Shown: positions 17,056 through 33,000 of the stretch, piece after piece
Layout of the letters: every line of letters starts with the position of its first letter
Position numbering within the stretch: position 1 is the stretch's first letter
Source: Breviolum minutum Mf 1.05b.01
Lineage: Eukaryota; Sar; Dinophyceae; Suessiales; Symbiodiniaceae
Assembly (NCBI GenBank): GCA_000507305.1
Contig: DF239266.1
Span: 244,241 to 308,240 of the forward strand
Direction: 5' to 3'
DNA: 64,000 bases
Notes under the pieces: generated by a model
The model's database searches: none
What the model was told of the DNA's origin: nothing
The model's input: the letters and a program-made list of their open reading frames with translations, nothing else
Translations under genes and position numbers: made by a program

Positions 17056-18185
17056 TAACGGAGTCGGCATTTTGTAAGAAGTCGATTTGGGAATGCAAGC
17101 AGGTTCTTTGGTGTGGTGGAACAGTGTACTTTGATGCTTTGCAGATTCAAGAGGTGAGGGAAACATGTTATGATATGCACCAATTCAGTTGTAGGTTTTT
17201 CCAACCTCGATTTGGCGCCTTCTCAGTGGTTTGTGTTCACTGTTCTCCGGACATGTTTCCCTCGGCAAACATGGTGTTCTTTTGCTCCAAGATTGAGGTA
17301 CTTCTTGCACAGCCATCCTTGGCTGTTCAAGGAGGCATGCAACTTATCTGCATTTGCTTGACAAGCACGGATGGAGTTTTGTTGTCAGATCTCAGGGACG
17401 AGTTTTTTCCATGTCAAACAGCAAAATCGAAGCAACATGAAGATTCATGACGCAACATGGTAGGCACATGTAGTTAATAGTCTGTTTAATATTGTACATG
17501 ATAACATATAAAGGCATAGAGAGATGTGGTTTCACTCTTCAATCAATTACAGGGGGTCATTCCTAACAGATTGCAGTAGCAAGGAATGCATGCACAACTT
17601 TGCACGTTTACAGGTGCCACTAGTCGCTTCAATGTCCAAACAAGTCTGTCACCGGGCTAGACCAAAGCATTATGGGCATCATCAAACTATCAGAGTTATG
17701 AAGGGGTGACACGGTGACACATGAAATAAAGCCAAAGTCACTTTGATGAATGACAGTAATTCACCCAGATCCAACTATTGATATATACCTGACACCCACC
17801 ACCTCCAGACTTTGTGATGTCTTATGACAAGTATGTACAAGGAAAAGCCAGCAAACCACATGGCTTATGGACTTGAAACAAGATCACCAGTTTCAAAGAA
17901 AGTTGTTTTTTTTGAATGGACAAATTCAATTTGAACTCAACTCCCTGAAACTGCGTTAGCCAATCAATCTGAGCTGTGGGGGAACCTGAGTCTCTGGGCC
18001 AGATGGTTTTGATTTCAGTTCAAAAACCTCTTCAGGAAACATTGGTTTGCAGTCAGGGTCCAGTCACTAGTCAATGTAAGGGAATCTCCATCCCACCCAA
18101 ATGGCCAAAACAGAAGATGATATTTTCCCATCCTATATTTGATGGATACCGTTTCTCCAAGTTTGACCCCTGTGCCATACACAAG

Positions 18186-18280
18186 GTGCCAATGGCATGA
18201 TGAAGCTCTTGCCGGTGCACAAGAAAAGCGATACACAACCAGATCCTTGGCTTGATGAGAATGGCGACGAACGCGACTAG
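18186..18280 (+). CDS. Terminal-type exon, unknown protein
   Basis: After acceptor AG (18184-18185) the frame ANGMMKLLPVHKKS... DPWLDENGDERD runs to TAG at 18278-18280. It is GC-richer than its flanks. It either ends the FMO-like gene or belongs to a small separate gene. A GT after KLLP could instead end it early and allow the gene to continue. Confidence 0.45.
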
Positions 18281-19094
18281 CTGTAGAGATTCAGCCTGAA
18301 TTCCAGTTATTAAAAAAAATCCTCATTTGGTTTGACTTCTTACATTCACCTTCTTTTTCGGACTGCGGTTCGGGGTTCAGTTCCCAAAATATGACCCTTT
18401 CAGAAAGGGGGGATCGGATATGGCATTGTGACACTACGATATGAAGGGACCGCGATGAACGGAGCGATGATCATTTGTTTTTCCGGATCCGAAATGGGGA
18501 GCTGCTTGAGCCCGCAATCCTCACCCTATCAATGTATCTATAGATCTATGCGATTCAAAAAGTTGGAGCCTTCCAATCTGGGATCCGCCCCAAAAAATCA
18601 TGGGAACTTACATGTCATCTTTTCTATTCACGTAGAAATATATACCCCTGGGCCTCCCAAAAGCACAAGTGGCAGCCATCTCTTGTGGCACGGCAGTTGT
18701 CTCAGGGCTATCTTCATATGGCAAACGACATCCAGAGATACGCCGGGTGAGGGATGCCATGATTTCGAAGTCTTGACCTGGAATACAAATTATAAGCCTG
18801 TAATTGTAATGTAATTGTATTAATACTTGAACCATACTGTATAGAATTATGAGAAAAACATCTTTTTTTTGGGGGGGGGGACCTGGAATTTTTGGTCCTG
18901 GAAATTGCCAATGCTTGGCCTCAATTTAGGAAACGCAAACACTGCCACTGCTAATCACATATAGATTCGATTGGGATGATTACGTGGTGCTTTGGCAATA
19001 GAAATTTTGTTCCCCAATGTCTCCATGTCATTTTTTTAAGTTCAAGTTGCCCAGAAGCATAGTTGACTGTGATTCTTGAAAATCGATTCCCCAG

Positions 19095-22897
<3,803 letters not shown>

Positions 22898-23416
22898 GTA
22901 GTAGTCTCTGGTGGACGTGGGGGAAACAAAACAAGGCGGCGCCTCCTTGTTAGGAAGTGAACACTAGTGACACTAGTGACTTGTTTCAACTTAAGGCAAC
23001 TGATGGTTCTACAACCTACATAAGCATTATTAGCTGTATCTGCACGGTTTTCGTATTGCTCTGGCGTTTCTCCTCCATGGCAGAGTCAAGGCGTAGGTAA
23101 GCTATCAAAGTACCACGAATTATTGAGATTGATGAATTTACCCGCCTGCAATCCAATATAGCCAATTCTGTTAGGTACTAGAAACCATACATTTTCCTTT
23201 GTGTGTTACCAGATCATCCCCTCAAATGATGCACTGCATCCCGGTGCCACCCGGTGCCATCCGGATGGATCTGATTCAAGCGGTCAAGCGGTCAGGAGTA
23301 CAATGAGGCGATTAATTGCCATACGGTGCCAGAGGGCCCTGATGATGACTACAGAAGGTGAGGCATTGGAGTTTTTGAAAAAGAATTCAGTGGAAGTACT
23401 ACTTGATAATTATATA

Positions 23417-24421
23417 TTGGGGGTATCCCCCACCCACTTTCCCAGTGAAATAATAATCTGTTTATTTTTATGAAGGGCCCCCTATAAACCTTCACTTTCC
23501 ACTAAGTCTGAGAAACATGGGACTTTTCTTTATCAGCTTTACAAAGTTTTGGTTGAGCAATCTGAACATTTTGCATCACAACAGACTATCCCTAAGCCTG
23601 TAGCTACACATGTTTCAGATTTCTCCAGCCGTGTACCTTTGATACATCATCCGTTTGTGGTGCAGTTCTCACCCACAACCTATGAGCGTGGTTGTCCCTT
23701 TGGTGACAGGTTTTATGGTTTGTTTTTGGAGTGGGCCCTTGAGTTGAAGTGGCCACACCAGCCATCTCTCATTCATGTGTCTTCTCTCGAGTTGTATGTG
23801 GACTTCTGTATTTTTCATCAAACACGTGGTCCCGTTTTGATCAAAAACAAAGATGACAAAACACAACAATATCGTCTACCCGGGGATTGCCCTATGGCTG
23901 CCATTACTTGCCCTACTTTGGTCGAACAACATTTGGTTTGGTGTAGGTTCTTGAAATGGTTGGACAAGCAAAACATACAATGGCACAATGCCGAAAGAAT
24001 TTCACAATCCAAAGTTCTTGGTCCATTAGGTTTTTCCATGTGGGTGCCAGCTTTCAATAGCCATCCCAGATTAACCTGTGTTGATCAAGCCTACTATACT
24101 ATCAATGATTTGATGATCAGTAGTTCGGGGAAGACTAGAAGCATGTCCGTGCCCTTTAATCATCCCCCTTGTCGTAAATCTCAATCATAACCTCAGGGTT
24201 TACTGTCTTGGGTTGCCCAGGTGACTCTTGTTTTGCGTGTTGGTGTGGGCCTGTGTTTGTTGGTCCGTGTCTTTCATCCGTCATCTTTCATCATCTTTTA
24301 TTGAGGACCCCCATCATTATGGTACACATACGAAAACTCTGATGTGTATCAGTGCTGAATCTCAGCGTTAAGGCGAAAGACCAAAAAAAATCCACTGTTA
24401 GTGGGCCGGGGATACCCCCAA
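23417..24421 (+). mobile_element. 1.0-kb element with terminal inverted repeats enclosing a retroelement-type ORF
   Basis: The left end TTGGGGGTATCCCC (23417-23430) is exactly mirrored by GGGGATACCCCCAA (24408-24421). Similarity continues inward for about another 15 bases (CCCACTTTCCCAGTG against the reverse complement of CACTGTTAGTGGG). Inside lies one long plus-strand ORF and about 230 bp of 3' non-coding sequence ending in an A8 run. I could not define a target-site duplication; both flanks are TA-rich. No transposase is visible, so it is non-autonomous by this mechanism or a remnant. Confidence 0.7.
23474..24190 (+). CDS. ORF resembling the C-terminal domain of dinoflagellate LINE/RT-RNase H polyproteins
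   Basis: The open frame follows TGA 23471-23473 and has its first ATG at 23549, giving 213 codons to TAA. The order of motifs is: FYGLFLEWALELKWP, then SSLELYVDFCIFHQTRGPVL (wall-to-wall W-P, E-L-x-x-D-F and T-G-like positions), a linker, and LGPLGF...WVPAFNSHPRL near the end. From memory, dinoflagellate retroelement proteins carry such a segment (W-E/L-DF-T-G, then G-L/F-S-R/H-P) after RNase H. No RT or RNase H catalytic motif is present here. The frame is intact, which is unusual for a decayed fragment. It may be a captured retroelement piece or a host-like gene; function unproven. Confidence 0.5.
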   Translation, partial: RAPYKPSLSTKSEKHGTFLYQLYKVLVEQSEHFASQQTIPKPVATHVSDFSSRVPLIHHPFVVQFSPTTYERGCPFGDRFYGLFLEWALELKWPHQPSLIHVSSLELYVDFCIFHQTRGPVLIKNKDDKTQQYRLPGDCPMAAITCPTLVEQHLVWCRFLKWLDKQNIQWHNAERISQSKVLGPLGFSMWVPAFNSHPRLTCVDQAYYTINDLMISSSGKTRSMSVPFNHPPCRKSQS

Positions 24422-24435
24422 ATTAAATAGTTATA

Positions 24436-25390
24436 TTATTTTCCCACAAAAAGTAGGAGAGATTGTGGGTGATGGGTTTCAATTTGAGATTTGACTTGGA
24501 AGTTTTTAGCATTTCTTTTCCTAGGGAATGATCGGGAATATCTCAGATGTTTTTTTAATGGTTACATGTATATGTAGGAAATATAGGGGGATTGGATTCC
24601 ACCCACCAACTTTGGGAAGCAAAAGTGGATCAAGGAGCCGACTTCGTGGCTTCATAGCACTTTTCAAGAAAATGTGGTGAAAATAAGAGGTTCTTCCTTT
24701 TGAAAAGGCATCAGGTCTTCAATTTTCAATCAAAATACCCAAAACAAAACAGTAGTGTAACGAAGCACGTTTTCGAGAAAGGAATGCGATACTGTGGTTA
24801 CTCCACCACCTTGAACACTTGTGTGTTTTCACAGGAGTACCATTGAGATTTACAAGAAAATTGCGGATAAGATCACGCAAGACTTGATTCCAAACTTGGT
24901 CAAGGACAGAACACCAGCAGGGTTTTGGGGTGAAACAGTCTGAGGTCTAAGGGTGGCATTAAGATCTTTCAAGTGTTTTTTTTTTTGGGGGGGGGGGTTG
25001 GGTATCTCTTGATTTTTTTTTGATATTTCAGAGAGGTGGAGCTTTGAGAGATTTGTGAATCTTGGAAGGTCACCAAGCCCCCCCTTTGTTTTTTGGATGA
25101 GAAGATTTCTTCCGCAAATCTTTTTCTCATCCAATGTCTTGAATGATGGTTCGGCTGTTGGTGGTTAAACAGCCAATCCTTTCAATCCTTGTTCAGGAAG
25201 GGATTACTCAGAAAGACCTCTTTCTTCACGTCCGAAAGTAGTCATTTTGGAGATAAACCTTGGCAGACTGAGAAGCTAATCTCAGAAACTCACTCTTTTG
25301 AGTTGAAGCTAATCCACTCAAGATCAAAAGTTTTAGCATTGAAAACCTTAAGTTTGCCAAACAAAAATTATCCCGGCAAGAGACCCCAAA
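24436..25390. other. Non-coding, nothing recognised
   Basis: Contains a T-run abutting a G-run at about 24975-24998 (a similar junction lies at 18863). No exon seen. Confidence 0.35.
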
Positions 25391-25422
25391 CAGTGTGAAA
25401 ATAAAAACAACATGCAATGTAT

Positions 25423-25552
25423 GTGTGACCACTCTATGTGAGCACTCTATATGTGACCACTCTATGCTCACTCTATATATGAGCACTCTATGTGTGACCA
25501 CTCTATGTGAACACTCTATATGGGAGCACTCTATATGTGAGCACTCTATGTG
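25423..25552. repeat. Minisatellite GAGCACTCTATATGT-like, truncated by gap
   Basis: Degenerate units of about 12-17 bp built on CACTCTATNTGTGA run directly into the assembly gap, which probably hides more units. Confidence 0.9.
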
Positions 25553-25689
25553 NNNNNNNNNNNNNNNNNNNNNNNNNNNNNNNNNNNNNNNNNNNNNNNN
25601 NNNNNNNNNNNNNNNNNNNNNNNNNNNNNNNNNNNNNNNNNNNNNNNNNNNNNNNNNNNNNNNNNNNNNNNNNNNNNNNNNNNNNNNNN
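25553..25689. other. Assembly gap (137 N)
   Basis: Run of N. Real length unknown. Confidence 0.99.
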
Positions 25690-25696
25690 GCCGAAA

Positions 25697-25925
25697 AAGT
25701 ACGAAAATTTACAGACGAAACCCGTTTTAGACCCTTTCAAGAGCACCGCAGACACACGAAAAGTACGAGAATTACCACGAAAAATGAACATCGAAGAAGA
25801 TGAAGCGCCGGAAACTACGAAAATTTACAGACAAAAGCCGTTCACGCCGGCCGCGGCCACCCGAAAACTACGAAAATTCACAGACGAAACGAACATGCAA
25901 GCACGAAACCACGAAAATAGCGATG
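25697..25925. repeat. Degenerate CGAAAATTTACAGACGAAA repeat, different composition
   Basis: Three clear copies of a unit near TACGAAAATTTACAGACGAA lie at about 25700, 25818 and 25868, with weaker ones between. The stretch is rich in CGA/ACG and unlike either flank. One frame stays open (RKLRKFTDET), but this reads as repeat rather than gene. Confidence 0.6.
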
Positions 25926-26106
25926 AAATCCGTGCGCAACCCGTCCGCCACCTCGATCTAGCCACCCCGGCTTTTTACACCTACCGTAAGAACCCCAAGT
26001 GTTACCACACTGTTTGGGGAACTTATCCCCTTTTTCAGGGACCCATTTTTCCAAATGTTTCCACTTCCAAAATGATTCTTGGCAATTTTGGGCAGCTTTC
26101 CCACAG

Positions 26107-26148
26107 GAGGTTGGCTTGCTGAAAGGTATCAAAGCTGGCGAAGACCCG
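26107..26148 (+). CDS. Short exon, unknown protein
   Basis: Acceptor TTTCCCACAG and donor GTGATT frame 14 codons reading EVGLLKGIKAGEDP in phase 0. It may belong to the gene that ends at 29450. Confidence 0.4.
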
Positions 26149-26368
26149 GTGATTTCCTCAGCTGTCGTGGAGATAGCTTTCGTTTGATCTTGGGTTTGAA
26201 GAGTAGGAGACTGAACCCAAAAATGAAAGTTTGAAAGATCATTTTCCCTTCCAAAAAGGGTGATTTTCAGGTTTCATGTTAGTAGGAAGTGATTTGTCCC
26301 GTGCGAAAGTGTGAAGTGATGCAAGGCCGGACCATCTTAGTAATAATTTTGTGAAGGTCAGATACTCT

Positions 26369-26475
26369 CCCGAAAAAAAAACAACTAACATGTCCCCTGA
26401 ATAGTCGTGGTTGGAAGACGATCCTTGCCGATTGAAATGGCCCCCTTTTTATGGGACATGTTTGTTTTCGGGGAT
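26369..26475. mobile_element. Foldback element, family 2, copy 3 (inverted orientation)
   Basis: The ends TCCCGAAAA...CTAACATGTCCCCTGA and ATGGGACATGTTTGTTTTCGGGGA are inverted repeats. The interior GGTTGGAAGAC matches, in reverse complement, GTCTTCCAACC of the copies at 49.7 and 51.4 kb. Confidence 0.7.
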
Positions 26476-27309
26476 GTAAGTCTCTACAGGTGGCAGGCAT
26501 GGGGCTGCACGTTTGTACTCACCAAGATGATTACGGGTTGATAACGAATGCTGCACCAGTTGCGATGGTCAAAACAAAGCACAACAGTAAGGTCGGTCGC
26601 TTCAAATTTCCATATGAAAAGGTGTGAATTTCGGAGGACACTAAATCACCTGCACAACGTATTGCATGCATGAAAGTTCTTAGCTATGAGGCACGAAGTT
26701 CAAAGAATAGCTGAATTGCGATATGCAGCAGGTGGCTAGCTTCCTGTTGGTGTTTCACCTTAATTGCCATGTAAATATTTTCACCCCCACTCTGCATTGA
26801 TCTCAAGTTGAAGTTTCTAATTTGTCAATCAGGAATGCTTGTCACAATTTGATCCAAGCATTTAGTCAAGCCTAAACACCTTAGGGGCAACGGCAAAGAT
26901 GTTTTTTTCCAACTCTGACTGAGGCTACAAGCATTTGGCTCAACAAGATCTACGCCACCCAGCAGAATTGGTCATGCCTTTAAGATGGAAAGCTTGAAAC
27001 AATTGATTCGCAACTCCGAACAATTGCTTTTGTACAACTTCAACTCTAGCATATGATGATTGCAACTGATGAATAATACATGTGTATCTAGATATGATAT
27101 GACTATGACTTGACTACAAGATAGGTAGGCCATACTCGTAAGTATGAGGCAAGTGTTAAACAGTGTCGACAGATGTGCCACTGCAATCACACTAAGCCTG
27201 TGGCTATACAACTCTTCAACCATGCATGAAGCTAAATAAGGCTAAATAGTACATATAATCGATTTGTATAACATTGTGTATTCCTCGGTAACTGTATTGG
27301 AACTGCGAG

Positions 27310-27387
27310 GAGATGAAGAAGGTCTTTACGCCTTCAGACCCAGAAACTTCGGCCAATTTCGATGAGAAGCAATTGGAAGCCTGGAAG
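27310..27387 (+). CDS. Exon, unknown protein
   Basis: 26 codons in phase 0 between acceptor GCGAG and donor GTGCCA read EMKKVFTPSDPETSANFDEK and then QLEAWK. This is an ordinary soluble-protein composition. It is probably part of the gene ending at 29450. Confidence 0.5.
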
Positions 27388-28930
27388 GTGCCATTGTGAA
27401 AAGATTGGTAAGCGGAGTGATGTGACCATGGCCTGAGTTTTTCTTTTGTTTGGGGAAGGTATCAGTCAATAGGTTATGTAGGAAGGGAAGGTATCAATCA
27501 GTGGTTGGTTGGTGAAGTTAGTGTTAGCCAAGTTGGACCCCCCAAACAGGTAGCACTTGATCCATCTACACATCCTGTGAAGCAACATCAACATCGAAGA
27601 GGTTTGGAAACGGTCAACGAGTCAAGAAGGATTAGTCAAATTAGATACATGAGATATGGATGTTGCCTCTGATTTCTGAGTCCTTAAAGAGATAAAGAAA
27701 GTCCAGGCGCGAATTTTGTTGGAGATCTTGTGCCATTCCTTTCAGAGGTTCACTTCCTTTCCATGGGAAAAAAACCATTGTTTCAAGGCTCAGAAGGTCT
27801 CAGATTTGAAGGAAATATCCTAAAATCCTAGACTCCGTACCCAACCCACCAGTCGATACTGACTCTATTACCCTCCATTTGTTTTTCCTAAAGTATTTCA
27901 ACTGGAACCCCTGTTCAAGTTCCCCTAGTTTCTAAATATCTACTAATCTACACCCCGCCCATATGCCATACACTTGTCAGGATTTGGTCTGTGATGGCTT
28001 CAAATTCCAAACAGAGTCGGTTGGTGTTACCAGCACCATGGCCCTTTCAGACTCCTGGTGAACATCGTAAGAAAATCCCGGTCAAGTGCAAAGAGTTTAT
28101 ATGCATTTCTTAGTGAGGATTATGAAATCCAATCTTCCGCATGCCCCACGATATTGTGACATCTGGGCTGACTCTTCAATCCCAGTGCTGTCAGATGATG
28201 TCACTGATGTCACCGCAAAAAGATCCAAACACCGACTTATTGTGCCATGAATGATATGATGATATGCCGATCCGATATGCGCGAACTTCCTCTATTTTAT
28301 TTGGTTGGAGAAATGCTATGATTATAAAGACCAGATGTGAATGTCCCCAGTGCAAATTTGAATCAGACATGATACCATATCATACACTTAATTTTTGTCG
28401 TTTGGAATGCACTTTGCCTACTCTCATTTTTTACCTACCTCAACTTTGTCATCCGTTTTTTCCCCGCAATCTCTTTGAACCATGGGCCATCCCTTGTTCT
28501 TTCTTGGTGAATCTCATTCCACCCAAGGACGGTGGAGCTTGGGCAAAGATTATGGCCTTATTGACCTCGAAGAAACCTCAGCCACTTGGGACCGATTCAT
28601 ACCTTAGCTGCGCTGCAGCTTGGTTGGGAAAATCCTAATTTCAGGGGTTGCATGTTTCGTGGTTTACTGACCTCTACAAAACCCCTGATTTTCAAAGGCC
28701 ATTATCACCTGGACCTGGGGACCTGTGTAGAATACGGAAGAAAGATTGAACCACCAACCTTACAACACAAATTATGCATTGAATCAGAATATGACGTGAG
28801 ACACAACCAGCTTACCAGGAAGCTGGTTACAACCTTGGGCATTTTCACTGAAGGGTATGTTGGGCTATACAGCATCAAAGTTTATATAGCATGTTAATTT
28901 CCTGGTGCCGGGGTATATACCCATTGTGTT
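27388..28930. other. Intronic, no clear exon
   Basis: ORFs here lack motifs. A frame with splice-like ends (EPPILEGDAQSSFLERRN, about 28950-29008) just after this stretch may be an exon but does not close in phase with the next one. Confidence 0.3.
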
Positions 28931-29055
28931 CAACGACTTTGCCACCTAGGTGAGCCGCCGATTTTGGAGGGTGACGCGCAAAGTAGTTTCTTGGAACGAC
29001 GCAACGGTTAGCCAAAATGATGTTTTACCAGGGAACTTCAAGCAGTTTTTGCAAG

Positions 29056-29450
29056 GGGAAATATGATCATCGCGTCGGATCAGATACCTTTGGAAGCCAA
29101 TGTCTTCCAACCTTTTGTTGACCGGTGTTGGCAACAGCAGTTAGTTGCTGGAGCACACTTGGTATGTATAGACGGCCCATGGGCATAACCCCCCCAGAGG
29201 CAGTCTAGAACTCCAGAAAGATGAGGAGAACAGCTGCTAGCATCATAGCGCCCCGCGCCAGAAACTTCAGCACTTTGGAGAGGCTGAGGATATGCCCGGA
29301 GATGGTGGCCGTTTGGTAGCAAAAGGCGGTTGTCATTTTAATCTTATTGACACGGTCGAGGCAGCGAGTAAAGCGTTTCCGCGTCTTCCCGAGTGGATTT
29401 CGAAGAAAAAGCAGCTGTTTGCAGATTGCTCCCTCTCAACGAGTGCATGA
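29056..29450 (+). CDS. Last two exons of a gene of unknown function
   Basis: Exon 29056-29161 (phase 2 in, 0 out) reads GNMIIASDQIPLEANVFQPF and onward through VDRCWQQQLVAGAHL, and ends at a strong GTATGT donor. The terminal exon 29271-29450 follows an AG acceptor and reads HFGEAEDMPGDGGRLVAKGG, then FNLIDTVEAASKAFPRLPEW, to TGA 29448-29450: exactly 60 codons in phase. GC content is well above the flanks. I do not recognise the family. The exons at 26107 and 27310 are likely upstream parts of the same gene. The next gene (crotonase) starts about 0.6 kb downstream on the same strand. Confidence 0.6.
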
Positions 29451-30039
29451 TTCTTCGATGGTGCTTTTACCACTTAGGAATATCCATCCTACTGATTAGT
29501 TGCTTGTAATAGTAGACTACCCTAATCCGATCCAGGGTGTTCTTGATGGGTCGGATATTTACAACTTGAACAGATTGATTGCAAACTGCCATGGAGGTCA
29601 AGGGACCAAGGGACCATACCGAAAGATGTGGTGCCCATTGAGAAGTGATTTGTATATCAGCGACCCCACCAATCTCACGACATGTTATGGTGAATAGCTT
29701 GAAACCTTCAAACATCATTGTATTCATGTTGGACCCTGACAGTTCAACCAAACATGTTCGGCCATTCGAAATGTATTCCGCATTTCGATTTTGGGAGTGC
29801 CAGGAAGTTTGTGTTTTCCAGGCCTTCTCATCGGTTCAAAGTGCTGACCTACTGAAACATCCATGCGTCAAGGATATCTTTGCACTCACAATTCCATGCA
29901 TGTGTTCTCATCCGGTGGAGGGATAGCATACACATCAAATCATATGAAATCTACACTTTGCCGTGTGTCTAAATAGTACATCCAATGTAAATCGATTCAA
30001 GATCACTCACCAAGAAGTCTAGTACCAATTGATTTTTCC

Positions 30040-30061
30040 ACAACCTGTTGTCAACCATCAC
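30040..30061 (+). promoter_or_regulatory. Candidate trans-splice acceptor of the crotonase gene
   Basis: A pyrimidine-rich stretch ends in an AG near 30059-30062, about 28 bases before the ATG. Dinoflagellate mRNAs receive a spliced leader at such an AG; the site itself is inferred from position only. Confidence 0.3.
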
Positions 30062-30088
30062 AGCGTGCTCGAAGTGCCTGTTGCCTTC

Positions 30089-33000
30089 ATGGCACCGCCT
30101 TCATTTGCCGAGAAGTACAAGACGCCTCTGGGAATGACATGAGAAAGTTGTCTTACCTACTGAATGGTTGAGGTTTCAACTCCTGGTGGGAATAGCAGGC
30201 ATGAAATCTAAGTCAAACATGAACAGAGGAATGGCCATTGAAGACATTGACATTCTCAATATTGAACACCAGTTCATCATGACGATTCCATGTGCCTCAA
30301 GAGGTATAGAACTAATCTTGTAAGCCCAAAAACAGGGTCTAGGGCCGTTTGGGGAGCCAATTTTGGTATCTCTAAAAGTTGTTCAAAACAATGGCAAGAA
30401 ATTCTCGTTAACCCACCGAGGTCTTGGGACTGATAAAACCCAGTGTTTCGATGGGGATTTTGGAAGTTTTTATGCAGCGAATGATTTTAATGGTTGTATA
30501 AGGAGAGTTCAAAAGAAGGTTTGAAACACAATACTTGCCTGAAAGGTTGATACAAGGTTCATATGATCCTATAGTCCTTACGATCCAGCTAATTACGGGA
30601 TGCTTAAAACCTTGCATCGTTAAGAACCATAGCATAATCAAAATCTCAAGTCGTTCGTGTTCTGGTTGAATTTAGTGGTTGAAGTTAGAGTTCTGTCGGG
30701 TTTCATCTACTAAAACCTAGTGGGTATGGATCAATCATTGTATTGACATGGATGCTGTATGATAATGATATAGTATGTATACATGTGTATACAGTAGACA
30801 GTGTACATTTTATTGTATTATATGATATATTATGTAGATTCAGATGTTATACTTAAGCATACGTACATATCATGTGTTCCCCACAAAAACCCATCTGAAA
30901 CGCCACACAACCAACCGCCAATCCGTGGCCATCCACTGAGGATCCAACTGGATCTCAGGAGCGATGGTGTTTGCGTTGCCACCATGAAGTCGGGAGAGGT
31001 GAATTTGATTACAGGGACACTTGGCCACCAAAAAGAAAGCAACCCAAAAATGGATCCAAAGTGATACAGTATTATGTTATATATATAATATGTGCACTGT
31101 ATTCATTTGAAGATAGAGAAGAAAGAGGAAACACATAGAGTTTGTAACATATGATGTTTATGGTGATCATGTTTGGACTAACGATCCATCATGCCGAAAC
31201 GAGATGTCAACGGGTGTTGCAAAGGCTTTTGGGGTTGGCTCACAGTTTACCCCATGCCTGTGAGCAAACAATTACATCCTGAGGCGTAAAACCACTCTCT
31301 TCCCGGAAGTAGCAAGCTTGTAAGCAATTTTAGATATCTTAGTGGTGTAGCCAATGCTTCTGTAAATTTTACTGTCGTCTTGCCTGTAACTGATGCGCAA
31401 GGAACATCTCAAGAGCGGCAACTTCCGATGCAGCAGCAAGTTCCTCTCATTCATATGATTCCCTTTGTTTTTCAATCTCATCCCGCAAAGGAGTAAATGT
31501 CAGTCTATGATGGCAAATCCGATTTTGAGGAAACTCTTCAAGGAGTTCGGAGATATGGTCCGTCGTGTGGCACGAGACGACCGGATCCGAGTATTGGTTG
31601 TGCGCTCTGCCAATGATGCTTGGCGTGGTGAAAAGGAGGGAGTGCGGAGAATAGAGGATGTATGGATGTTATGATGGAGAGGGATGATTTGGGAATAGCA
31701 AGATCTTTTGGGAAAAATACCTTTGAGAAATGACACTAGTGGTGATATGCCATGGGGAGTAGATGGACGGAGGGTCTGCCTGTGTTCAAAGACCTTATGA
31801 TTGGCTGGAAATCACTTCGATGGAGGCTTTCCAAAAGCCACATTTTGTTACCTTTTGAACACGTCGAACATCTCTGAATTTTATCGTGAGTACAGGATGA
31901 ACATGTACATCCAGGCATGTCATTTTCTGAGGTTCGTAGGCCGTGGAACTCACAGATCCATGGGAAACTTTCCGTTTGCAGTTGATCCACTGCAGCAGTG
32001 GGAGCTATACTTAATGTGAACATGTACTTGTGAATTTCCTTACTCCATTGTCTCCTCTTGACAAGTACTCTTGTCTTTTTTGGTTGGGTGTTGGACAAAT
32101 CAGGAGGATTTCTGGCTCGCCCACTTGGACGTGAACAGTATCCTCAATGAGGAAAATCCACCGGAACATCGAGGACAAATCTTGATTCTTGCTTGAAAAC
32201 AATAACGCCCGGCTTTGCCACTTAGTTGCCTGAACTAGGCTTCGACCATGTTCAGATGGGGTTGCAATGTGGTAGGAAGTGATGGCTACTTCTACATTTC
32301 ACTTGTATTCAGGAAATTCAGGTACCAGGGATTCATGATCATGGCAGTGCCATACCTGGCCTTACTGCTCAGAAATCACGAAAGATGACTTCAAGCGTAG
32401 GTGAGGGTTTGGATGGTGAAACTCTGCGTGTTCATCATTAACTAACCATTGAGGATATGTTTCTTCCATGATTTCTATGAATTCCCACGAGCCTCATAAG
32501 GTTCGGAAATGACTAGGCAAGAGGATGAGCAAGGTTTGGATTTGAACTACTCAGCAAGTTTTCTCAGGCTTGTCAAAAAACATCTTTTGGAGCACTGCGA
32601 TTCTGTATAGGATGTAGCGGTTGCTTCGGACTGCACTTTTGTGCTTGAATGGTCGATATAAATAGATGCACATATGCAGATCCATGCAGTGAAATTCCAG
32701 GGAAGGCGTCTTATCTGTAATATCATTTTCATCATGAAGCGATTCCGGAATTCGTCTTTCTGTTACCTTGTTCAGTTTCCCGCTTCCAGGAACGAGTGGC
32801 ATTCCAATCTGGAAGTCCTGCGGACAATGCCCAAGGCCTACCTTTCAATGGGAGCTAGAAGTAACCGCCGCATGCTTTCTCCATCCATATATCCTTCACA
32901 AAAAAGCAACATCTCATGTATGGTATACAGGTAGTAGGTAGTAGTACAATTTGGCTGTATCTCCCTGCCTGGGATGCCAGTCCACAACAATCACACTATT

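Noticed and set aside
26930..26944. GCATTTGGCTCAA as a spliced-leader relic
   Set aside because: Needs two deletions to match, and the same bases read as a possible exon (HLAQQDLRHPAEL); coincidence likely.
28264..28638. 124-aa plus-strand ORF (CECPQCKFESD) as a zinc-binding protein
   Set aside because: AT-rich, no second Cys pair and no splice or homology support; probably chance.
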